Origin: JAWWPG01 sp963820035
GTDB taxonomy: Bacteria > Actinomycetota > Actinomycetes > Propionibacteriales > Nocardioidaceae
Direction of reading: 5' to 3'
NCBI GenBank assembly: GCA_963820035.1
Contig: CAWFYK010000005.1
Span: 496,001-560,000 of the forward strand
Length of the DNA: 64,000 nt
Below the pieces are notes generated by a model, which saw only the letters and a program-made list of their open reading frames with translations, did not search any database and was not told where the DNA came from. Position 1 is the first letter of the stretch, and each line of letters opens with the position of its first letter. Position numbers and translations under genes: made by a program. Shown here one piece after another: positions 56,421 to 64,000 of the stretch.

Positions 56421-56446
56421 CGGCGGGGTCATTCCCCGCCGTTTTT
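56421..56446 (+). terminator. Rho-independent terminator
   Basis: CGGCGGGG (56421-56428) pairs with CCCCGCCG (56434-56441) around a TCATT loop and is followed by TTTTT. A textbook intrinsic terminator 30 bp after the unknown protein gene. Confidence 0.93.
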
Positions 56447-56888
56447 GTTTGGATGTCCCGCGTCGTCCTCCGCCGTCATATTCCGCGAAAGCGGGGTATC
56501 CGGTACGCTGCGGCTTATCGGTGGCCCGTCGCTAACGCGCCTTTGCGCACCGAGCTGGGGTAGCCTGGAACGAAGTTCCTGGCGTCCGGGGCTTTAATTA
56601 CCGTTCCGGCATCCCCATATAGGCCCTCGATGGTACAATGGAAATCATCGACCACGCGGCAACCACCGAATGACGCAAGGATGAGTTGCGCCTGATGCTG
56701 GCCGAGGCGGTCCGCAACACGCAGCCAATCGCGCGATCACATGCCGAAACTCTCCCCAAAGGCCGAGGACGATCAGTCTTAGCTGGCCGCCGCTCATTCG
56801 CAAGCTATAGGAAACGGACCAAGCAGCGCGGCTGTTGAAGACGATCCCGACAGCTTGGCCCAATCAGGCATTCACAAAGGAATAGCGG
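56447..56888. other. Repeat-like and non-coding sequence, no supportable gene
   Basis: About 440 bp. 56,470-56,520 contains TATTCCGCGAAAGCGGGGTAT, an interspersed-repeat-like hairpin. A very short frame starts MEIIDHAATTE at 56,638 and ends at once, probably a gene fragment. The rest shows no gene or RNA. Confidence 0.45.
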
Positions 56889-57104
56889 ATGCGGATTGCT
56901 GCCAAGCCCACCGAACAAGAGATCATCGAGGGGCCGCAAGCGATGTCCTTTCTGATCGCGAACGGGAATGCGCGGCAGCGCCGCATTCTGCAAACCGAAC
57001 TGCCGACGAAGGCGCTGGCCCAGAAATATCTTCTCGCAAATTGGTCTGTTATCGAAAAGATGGCGCGCGACGCGCTCGCAGCGGGGATCTTGAAGACGGC
57101 CTGA
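56889..57104 (+). CDS. Small protein of unknown function
   Basis: Frame of 71 residues: MRIAAKPTEQEIIEGPQAMS, then FLIANGNARQRRILQTELP, ALAQKYLLANWSVIEKMARD and a short end. Helical, mildly basic, no signal peptide. AAGGA precedes ATG 56889 by 9 nt. The following small gene may be in the same unit (62-bp gap). Not recognised. Confidence 0.5.
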   Translation: MRIAAKPTEQEIIEGPQAMSFLIANGNARQRRILQTELPTKALAQKYLLANWSVIEKMARDALAAGILKTA

Positions 57105-57166
57105 ACAAACTCGTCATGGCCTGAGCAGTCCATCATGAACACCGGTTTTGGATTGCAGGAGCAGTT

Positions 57167-57347
57167 ATGCTGAAAGATCGCGAGAATATCCTGAACGCGC
57201 TCCGCGAGAAGCCGCAAAAGGCCTACCAAGTCATGCGGCGTGCCAATCTTCCGAATGAGGAAGCCTGCCAAGTCCCTGCTTCTGAAGATGCGCGACGAAG
57301 GTCTGGTGAAGTTCGACATCCACAAGGGGCTATGGCTCATCGGATAG
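57167..57347 (+). pseudogene. Small winged-helix-like protein, frameshifted
   Basis: About 60 residues when two frames are joined: MLKDRENILNALREKPQKAY followed by QVMRRANLPNEE, then SLLLKMRDEGLVKFDIHKGL ending at TAG 57345. The order helix, turn, helix, then a short beta end looks like a minimal winged helix. The frame change is near 57,265. Weak evidence; function unknown. Confidence 0.45.
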
Positions 57348-57366
57348 TCAGATACATGCGGCGGGG

Positions 57367-59227
57367 TTATTTCCCCGCCGTCTTCTGTTTGCCGCCTTCC
57401 GCATCGAGCCCGAGCGTGCGGCCGGGGAAACCGGCCGCATCGAAATAGCGCTGGGTGCCGACGCGCTGGAAGTTGAGCACGGTGCGCAGGCCGTTCGCCG
57501 CCGGCTTTGACTTCACGGTGCCGGCATAGGCTTTCGGCGTTGCGCCGTTGGGCATCGCTTCCGTCATGACGCGGCCGATCAGCTTGCCCTTCGGCTTTTG
57601 CGTCAGCCCAGGAGCTTCGCGGCGGTGGCGCCGACGTCGGCGTTGCTGACGGGGAGGGGATCGACATAGCCGGATTTGAAGTCGGGCCCGATCGCCGCCG
57701 TGAAGTTCAGCGTATCGCCGCGGCTGAAGCTGCCATGCATGCCCTGGCCCTGGCGCAGCACGGTGTCGGCGATCTGCACCGAGCAGTTGGTCGGCTCGTC
57801 GCACCCTGACGACCAGGAGCGGAAATTGACCACGATCGACGGGTGCGGCTCGACCGCCTTGCCCTTGAGGCCGAGCTGCGACATCGGCAGCGTGCCGGGG
57901 AAGTGTCCGAGATCGTCATCGACGAAGATGCCGCTGACATAATCCTGCTCCAGCAGCGCCTTGATGGTGCGGTCCGCGAGCTTGCGTTCCTTGCTCGGAA
58001 TATAGATCAGGTCCGATCCGCCATTGGTCGCGACGACCACGATCGGGCTTCGCGGGGTCCTTGCCGAGCAAGCCGTTGCCGGCCTTGGGATGGGCGTTGT
58101 CGGCGACCGCGCGCGTTCTTGTCGTTGGGGTCGAACAGCGGCAGGTTCAGCGCCTTCGCCAGATCGATCGCGAGGAAACCCATGCGGCAGGAAATCCTTC
58201 GGCGTGTCCTCGTAGGAGATCTTCGCCGCGGGGCTGGTCTTGCTCTCCTTCGAGATCGTCGAGAAGCCGTGATCGGACGGAGACGATGATGTTGGTCGAT
58301 GCGGCGAGGCCGAGTTCGTCGAGCGTCTTGCGGAGCTGGGCGAGGTTGTTGTCGGCGTTCCTGATGCCGGCCATCGAGGTCGGCCCGTTGATGCCCGGCG
58401 TGATGGTGTTGAGGCTGTCGCCGTGATTGTGCTGGCTGCCGTCGGGATCGCGCGACCAGAACACCAGCACGAACGGCTTGTTGCGCGCCTTGAACATCGG
58501 CAGCACGACCTTGGCCGCGACGTCGGCCATGTAGGCCTGCTGGGCGACGTTGGCGACTCGTCGTGCCCGGCGTCTTGGCGTCGCCGGCCTTGCCGTTTTC
58601 GCCGCGCGAGGGCGTCGCCAGCGGCAGGTTGGCCTTGGTCAGCGCCTCCTTCATTTCGTCCGACAGCGGCACGCCGTTCTTGCTGCCGGTGGCGTCGTCG
58701 ATCATGATCGAATGCAGCCCGGCTTGCCGACGCTGTCGGTATGGTCGAAGATCAAGGTGGGGCCGACGCTTGCCGATGGCCGCGGTGCTGATAGCCCTTC
58801 GCGCGCGCCATCTTCAAGAGCGTCTCTTCGTTCAGATAGTCGCCGTCGAACTGCTCGTCGACTTCGAGCAAGAACGGGATTGTACTTCGAGGAACGGCGT
58901 GACGGTGTCGTCGGCGTGCGGCGATCGGGTGGCCGGTGTAGATGGTGTTGCTGAAGGTGCCGGTATCGCCGAGGTAATGGCCGCTCGCCATCGCCGAGCC
59001 GTTCGCCATGGTGAAGGTCGGAAACAGCGAGTGCGAGTTCTTGAAGTTGACGCCCTTGTCGCGCAGCTCGGCCATCGCGGGGGCGGTTTGCGGCGTCACG
59101 ATGCGGCCGCGCAGGCCGTCCGGGCACGAACAGGATCAGGTTACGCGGGGCGGCGTTTTGCGCCGACGCCGAGGTCTGCGGCGAGCGCGATCAGGCCGGC
59201 GGACAGCAATACGATTGTGCGGCGCAT
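57367..59227 (-). pseudogene. Alkaline phosphatase superfamily (type I phosphodiesterase-like) protein, many frameshifts
   Basis: About 610 residues in total, with a signal peptide (MRRTIVLLSAGLIALAADL). In order across frames: LILFVPDGLRG, MAELRDKGVNFKNSHSLFPT, FTMANGSAMASGHYLGDTGT, PFLLEVDEQFDGDYLNEETL, KARNKPFVLVFWSRDPDGSQ, HNHGDS and NTITPGINGPTSMAGI, DLIYIPSKERKLADRTIKAL, and LRTVLNFQRVGTQRYFDAAG near the end. PDGLRG and the DPDGSQHNHGD element resemble metal sites of the superfamily. Roughly eight frame changes are needed, the most of any gene here. Substrate unknown. Confidence 0.72.
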
Positions 59228-59623
59228 CAGATTTCCCTCATATGAAGTACACCCGGCCGAGCCGCCGTTGTCTTCGTTTAGTTTTGCTGTGCGACAGGAT
59301 TGTTACATCGGCTGGAACCGGCCTCAAGGGCGGAGCGCGGCGCCAGGCGGTCAAAACCCGATGGTCCCGGGCGATCCAAGGAGAACATAGAGCCTGGATC
59401 GTCCGGGCGGTGGCCATGAGCAGGGCATTGTCCGCGACGAACGCGAAACAAGAGACGAAGGGAAGCGCCAGCGCGCGAGCAGGGTAGACCGAGGCGGCGA
59501 TCGACCGGGCAAAAAGCCTCAACAGTCGGCCAGCACCGGCCAACGTCCGACACCTTCATTGCGCGAGGGGCGGGAATTCGCCGTTACCCACCGGAGCGAT
59601 GGGACATGGCGCTGCAGATGCTC
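59228..59623. other. Intergenic, at most one doubtful small frame
   Basis: About 400 bp between two minus-strand genes. A 101-residue minus frame (59238-59543) begins MAGAGRLLRLFARSIAASVY and contains one hydrophobic stretch (ALPFVSCFAFVADNALLM), but no ribosome binding site or family match is visible. No RNA gene seen. Confidence 0.4.
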
Positions 59624-60761
59624 TCATCGCTGTCCGGCTCGCCATCGAAGAAATTCGTTGTAAGCCTTGGCTGTATCCTGTTGAGGCACGCTTGTCCGGT
59701 TTTCTCGACGAGGAAATTTACGGAATTCTTCGGCTGTCGCATTGGTCGGCCAGCTTGCGGCGCCGCAGTCGCCGGCTGGGTTCTTGTCGAGCCAGTCCTG
59801 CGCGGGCTTGAAACGCTCCAGCCCGGCGACGCCGACCGTCAACACGGTATCCTTCCATTTCGGATGACGCGGCGGCCGCTGCAATCGCCCGATATTGCCG
59901 AACAACGCATCGACGAAACGCGCCACCCGCCTGTAGCGATCGCTTTCGGGCGGCCAGTTGTACACCATCAGCACGGTCGGAACCGCCAGGGCATAGACCT
60001 TGGCGTCTTTCGCCACGAGGTTCGGGTATTCTGCGTACGAGAAGGACGACGGCAGATAGATATCCTGCAGTGGCTTCGCATAGGGGATCTCCAGCAGATG
60101 GAATTTCCCCGCCTCGTTCTTGATGTTCTTGATGACCGGGGCGCCCTTCGAAACGCTCGCGATCCACGCGTCCCGCTCGCCGCTGAGCAGCTTTTGCAGG
60201 CCGCCGTCGGGATCGGTTTGTGAATCGATATCGGCCTGGATGCCCATGCGGCGAAAGATGATGCGCGCCGCCGGCAAGCCGATGCTCCGTTCGGCGAAAA
60301 CCTGCTTTCCCTGCAGATCCTGCAGGCTGCGGATCTCCTGCCGGGCGACGATGTGAATGTCGTTGTGGAACAAGCGGGCGATGTACCGGACGCGCGTCGG
60401 CGATGTCGGTAATGTTGTATTCGGACTTCGCAAACTCCAGCGCGTCGGTCGTAACAAATCCCATGTCGATGTTCTTCAGCCGGAGGATGTCGATGAGATT
60501 CTGGACCGAGCCCTTGCCGAGGATCGGCAACACCCGGAGCTTGTCGCCATCGTCGAGCACCGAGGCCATGTCGGAGCCCATGATCGACATCGGCCCGCCG
60601 ATCGGCGCCGTGATCACCGTGACCGTGCCGGCATTGAGTTGATCGCGCTCGGGCAAATCTTTGGCCTGAGGCAGCTTGCGCGGCTGCGCATCGGCGATGC
60701 CTGCGAACGAAGCCAGCATGGTGCAAACGATGGCGGCGAAAATCATGCGCATGAAATTCAT
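59624..60761 (-). pseudogene. TAXI-family TRAP transporter solute-binding protein, one frameshift
   Basis: Periplasmic binding protein of about 380 residues. A signal peptide (MIFAAIVCTMLASFAGIADA) is followed by VTVITAPIGGPMSIMGSDMA, VLPILGKGSVQNLIDILRLK and DMGFVTTDALEFAKSEYNI. In the second frame come ARLFHNDIHIVARQEIRSLQ, DLQGKQVFAERSIGL, and YAEYPNLVAKDAKVYALAVP. The frame change is near 60,390. TAXI proteins deliver organic acids to TRAP permeases, but no permease genes are adjacent, so it may be an orphan sensor-type protein. Start at 60761, or at 60752 with AGGATG upstream. Confidence 0.78.
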
Positions 60762-61042
60762 CCTGAGAAATTTTTGGATCGGGAAAATTAGGCAAGGCTA
60801 AGCGGGCAATGATGGCCGAATTGCGGAACTCGCCGATCCGCGCGACAAGCGCCGTGTGCATGGCCAGCACGATCGACCCTCGCGAGATGACCGCGGTCTC
60901 GGCAGCTCCGTGGTTGACGTGCCTGGACTTCGGGATCGGGGGTCATGATCGATCTTGCGGCGGCGCGCGGCTGAGGCGTCGCGCATCCCAGGAACCTTAC
61001 TTTCAATCCCATGTTGTCCGCCTGCCAACAATGGAGGACATC

Positions 61043-61534
61043 ATGGCTGAGAAAGACCTCAACGAACTGTTTCTCGATACGCTCAAGGACATCTACTACG
61101 CCGAAAAACAGATCCTGAAGGCGCTGCCGAAAATGGCGAAGGCCGCCAACTCGGACAAGCTGCGCGCCGCATTCGAAAAGCACCACGACGAGACCGAAGG
61201 ACAGATCGAGCGCCTGGAAAAGATATTCGAACTGCTCGGCAAGGCCGCGCGCGGCAAGAAGTGCGATGCGATCGAGGGCATTCTCGATGAAGGCAAGGAG
61301 ATCATGGAGGAGTACGCCGACACGCCCGCACTCGACGCCGGCCTGCTGGCTGCCGCGCAGGCGGTCGAGCATTACGAGATTTCACGCTACGGCACCCTGA
61401 AGGCGTGGGCCGGCAAGCTCGATAATCCGCAAGCCGTAAAACTGCTCGACCAGACCCTGGCCGAGGAGAAGAAGACCGACGAAAGCCTGACCAAGCTTGC
61501 CGAGACAGCAGTGAACTACGAGGCCGCGGCGTAG
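61043..61534 (+). CDS. Ferritin-like DUF892 (YciE/YciF) family protein
   Basis: Protein of 163 residues with a four-helix ferritin-like bundle: LNELFLDTLKDIYYAEKQIL, HHDETEGQIERLEKIFELLG, YADTPALDAGLLAAAQAVEH and LLDQTLAEEKKTDESLTKLA. The spaced Glu and His residues (in YYAEKQ, HHDETE, VEHYE) match the metal-binding positions of DUF892 proteins, which are stress-induced. ATG 61043 follows GGAGG by 5 nt and is preferred over ATG 61031. Intact, with no frameshift. Confidence 0.92.
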   Translation: MAEKDLNELFLDTLKDIYYAEKQILKALPKMAKAANSDKLRAAFEKHHDETEGQIERLEKIFELLGKAARGKKCDAIEGILDEGKEIMEEYADTPALDAGLLAAAQAVEHYEISRYGTLKAWAGKLDNPQAVKLLDQTLAEEKKTDESLTKLAETAVNYEAAA

Positions 61535-61692
61535 AGCCGGTAGCCGGGGCGGCGGCGCTGGTGTTTCCATGGCAATCGTCGCCGACCGCTTGCTGGGGAT
61601 ACCGCAGGCCGCAATGATGTCGTCGCCGCCGGGGGAGGCCCGTCGCCACGCCCGCCGTCACCATCGTTACTTTTTCACAACCGGAATGGAAT

Positions 61693-61735
61693 AAAAAAGC
61701 CCCGCCAACCCCGTCTCGGGGGATTCGGCGGGGCT
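61693..61735 (-). terminator. Hairpin with T-run on the minus strand
   Basis: AGCCCCGCC (61698-61706) pairs with GGCGGGGCT (61727-61735), enclosing a second GC-rich pairing. The A-run at 61693-61698 reads as T6 after the hairpin on the minus strand, so it stops leftward transcription. No annotated minus-strand gene lies to its right within this window. Confidence 0.8.
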
Positions 61736-61988
61736 CGAGTTCGACGTTGCGGGGGAAGGAACGCCGATAACGGGGAAATCCGCACGGCGGCCGATCGTTC
61801 CTGCGGTCGCGTGCGCGGCTTTGCGCCGACCCGGCACTGCGCGAAAGCGCGACGGGCAAAGAACGCTGGCCAGGTAGTAGTTTTACGAGGTCAAACAAAT
61901 ATTTGCGCGGCGGGCTCCAGCGTAAGCAAACGTTTAGCCCCCGTCCGTAAAATGCTGGCATCAACTTTTGTATTAATCGTGGTTAGTC
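61736..61988. other. Intergenic upstream of the gene at 61,989; possible minus-strand small RNA
   Basis: About 250 bp (450 bp from the DUF892 stop) with no protein gene. It becomes A/T-rich at 61,880-61,985 (AAACAAATATTTGCG, TTTTGTATTAATCGTGG), where promoters for both directions could sit. A leftward transcript from there to the terminator at 61,693 would be 200-280 nt long. Confidence 0.35.
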
Positions 61989-62547
61989 ATGCGCCTTCTG
62001 CCGATGAGAGAGCCGGAGAGGTCCTGGCGGTCGGTCAAGGGCCAATGGAAGAAGGACGCCGAAAGCGTCGGCGAGGACTTTTCGACCTTTTCGACGGGAA
62101 GCTTCGCGGCCTACGACGGCCTGACCAAGGAAGGCGATCATCCCAGCCTGTACTGCCTTTCCGACGGCGAGCGGGTTCATGCGGCCTGCCAGGTCAGCCG
62201 ACTGATGATGAGCAAATTCCCGTCGCCGATCCTGCGGGCGCGCTTCATCGTGGTGTCGCCGATCTATGAGTTGGGGATCGCAGACGCCGGCCAATACGCC
62301 CAGATGATGGTGGCGCTGTTCTCCGGCATCGTATGGTTGTCGAGGGACACCATGGCGGCCAGCCACATCCGGTTTTTCCTGAAGAGCCCGGGAGATTCGC
62401 AGTATTTCGCGGCGCTGCAGGTCTCGACGACCGGGCACGCTGTTTTCGAAGTTCACGATCGACGGCGCGCTGATCGAGTGCAGCCTCGCGGAAGAGGAGA
62501 TGGCGGAACAACCGTCTGATGCCGCTGCTGTCTTAACCTTGCGATAA
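61989..62547 (+). pseudogene. Unknown protein, one frameshift near the 3' end
   Basis: About 185 residues: MRLLPMREPERSWRSVKGQW, SFAAYDGLTKEGDHPSLYCL, SDGERVHAACQVSRLMMSKF, LGIADAGQYAQMMVALFSGI and SQYFAALQVSTTGHAVF. Then, after a frame change at the T-run near 62,448, SKFTIDGALIECSLAEEEMA and a short end at TAA 62,545. No signal peptide or family recognised. The change sits in a homopolymer, so a base-calling error is likely. Confidence 0.5.
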
Positions 62548-62611
62548 CTCACTTTGCTAACGCCCCTTTGGGTTGTGTTCCCTACAACAAGCGCCTGTGG
62601 GGGCAGCGGAA

Positions 62612-64000
62612 ATGCTGAATAATTCATCGCAAGACGTCATCGCGGAGGGCCGGCCGCGGTTCGGCCGCGGCATGCCGTGGCGGATCAGGCTGAGTGCAAT
62701 CCAGTGGCTGATCCTCAGTGCGGCGGTGCTGGTGACCGCGATCATGCTCGGCACCGGCTATTTCGCGCTGCAATACCGCGAGCGGGCGCTGGAAGTCGCC
62801 GAACGCGAACTCAACAACAGCGCACTGCTGCTGTCCCGGCATTTCGACCAGCAACTGAGCGATCTCCAGCACGTCCAGGAAGACTTCGTGACCGGCCTGC
62901 GGGCGGACGGGATCCACACCGCCGACGACTTCGAAAGCAGGATGTCGACGTTGAGCGCGCACGAGATGCTGCGCACGCAAGCTGTCGGTGCTGCCGCATG
63001 TCGGCGCCCTGAATCTCTGGAGCGTCAAGGGCTGGCTGATCAATTCGTCCAAGATGTGGCCGGTGGCGGACAGGACCATCACGGACCGGCGCTACTACCA
63101 GGAGTTCATGTCGGGCAGGCCGACGCCCGATGTGATCGTCGAGCCGGTCATGAGCAAGGTGACCAAGGTCTGGACGACGGTGTTTGCGCGAAAGATCACC
63201 GGCCGCCAGGGCGAGATCATCGGCTTTGCCGTCCGCGGCGTCGAACCTTCCCACTTCGAGAACTTCGTCGCATCGCTGGCGCTGGACAACGACACCGCGA
63301 TTTCGATGATTCACCGCGACGGCACCATCATCGCCCGTTACCCGAAGGACGACAGGCTGATCGGCCAGCAACGTCGCCGGTACGGACGCGTTTCAGCGCG
63401 CGCTGGCGCTGGATGGCAATATTTCGGGACGCTTCATCAGCGCAAGACTGTCGGAGGACAAGGTCGGCGCGGTCAAGGCGCTGACGCATTTCCCGATCCT
63501 GATCGTCGCGACCACCCGAACGTCGACCGCACTCGCCGACTGGCGGGCGCAAACCAGGCTGCAATTTTTCGCGGCAGCGCTGGCGATCGTCGTCGTGATC
63601 GGCATGGTGTTCCTGATCGTGCGCCAGCTGCGCCACCAGCATGCCGCCGCGCAGCGCAAGCTCTCGGAGAAGAGCCAGCATCTCGATACCGCCATCAACA
63701 ACATGACGCAGGGCCTGCTGCTGTTCGATTCCGCAGGCCGGCTCGTGATCTGCAACCAGCGATATATCGACATGTTCGGCCTCTCGACCGACGTGGTCAA
63801 ACCCGGCTGCCATTTGCGCGACCTGATCCGGCATCGTCAGGAGCGCGGCTCCTTTGTCGGCGACGTCGACGCCTATTGCGCCCGGTTTCTCGATCCCGAC
63901 GGACAGCCTGGTGCAGGACACCGTGACCTCGACGCCGGACGGGCGCACGATCCGGCTGATCTACAAGCGGTCGCCGGACGGCGGCTGGGCCACGACACTG
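62612..64000 (+). pseudogene. Membrane sensor with Cache-type region and PAS domain, frameshifted and cut by window edge
   Basis: Starts MLNNSSQDVIAEGRPRFGRG; a membrane helix (IQWLILSAAVLVTAIMLGTG) is followed by an extracytoplasmic Cache-type sensor spread over three frames (LNNSALLLSRHFDQQLSDLQ; then YYQEFMSGRPTPDVIVEPVM and SMIHRDGTIIARYPKDDRLI; then a third frame). A second helix (FFAAALAIVVVIGMVFLIV) and a PAS domain (AINNMTQGLLLFDSAGRLVI) follow. Frame changes near 62,985, 63,370 and 63,900. In bradyrhizobia this layout often precedes GGDEF-EAL or histidine kinase domains, outside the window. Confidence 0.72.

Noticed and set aside
61302..61964. 220-residue minus-strand frame near the DUF892 gene
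   Set aside because: It crosses the hairpin terminator and the DUF892 gene and has no recognisable domain.

Overview
The window joins two unrelated bacterial sources. Bases 1 to about 44,000 are very GC-rich actinobacterial chromosome. Its protein style and gene order fit a Nocardioides-like member of the Propionibacteriales: ftsK, a RodZ-like gene, rimO, pgsA, cinA, clgR, DUF3046, recA, recX, rny and miaB run in the usual actinobacterial order. From about 44,090 to the end, gene content and style switch to an alphaproteobacterium of the Bradyrhizobium/Rhodopseudomonas type: CobT-like protein, glutathione-dependent formaldehyde dehydrogenase, Cache-type chemotaxis receptor, TAXI-type TRAP binding protein, DUF892 protein. 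The assignments come from recognising protein families and synteny by eye, not from a database search. The switch falls just after a tandem-repeat cluster (43,906-44,005). The right part is full of frameshifts while no actinobacterial gene shows one, so the contig is most simply a chimeric assembly.

Actinobacterial part. 1-2,030: an edge-truncated membrane protein and a short-chain dehydrogenase. 2,284-7,530: a compact four-gene operon (sigma factor, small unknown protein, intracellular subtilase with a YDSSNP repeat, TPR-CHAT caspase-like protease). It is the best candidate for an undescribed signalling or proteolytic cascade and is followed by a long inverted repeat. 7,710-8,990: BlaI-type repressor divergent from a metallophosphoesterase. 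9,051-16,869: ftsK to clgR core block. 16,922-30,522: S9 peptidase, small metal-binding-type protein, SRPBCC protein, giant Lhr helicase, an ECF sigma factor with a membrane partner carrying a propeller-like domain, a three-gene ABC exporter and a secreted protein. 30,756-35,429: DUF3046, recA with an SOS box, recX, a nucleotidyltransferase and RNase Y. 35,460-43,901: Nudix-GNAT fusion, AraC-type regulator, VOC protein, a second ABC-2 exporter, miaB and an FAD oxidoreductase. Three clusters of a 22-bp tandem repeat each begin just after a stop codon and read in the sense direction of the upstream gene.

Alphaproteobacterial part. 44,311-47,589: CobT-like vWA protein, then a large serine recombinase (frameshifted) lying against a tRNA-Arg(UCG) gene, which looks like the edge of an integrated element. 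47,641-54,640: small secreted proteins, formaldehyde dehydrogenase, EamA transporter, photolyase, chemotaxis receptor, DUF2177 protein. 54,640-64,000: 1-Cys peroxiredoxin, unknown small proteins, alkaline-phosphatase-superfamily protein, TAXI binding protein, DUF892 ferritin-like protein, unknown protein and a PAS-domain sensor running off the right edge. Most of these genes need one or more frame changes to read through, so their boundaries are approximate.
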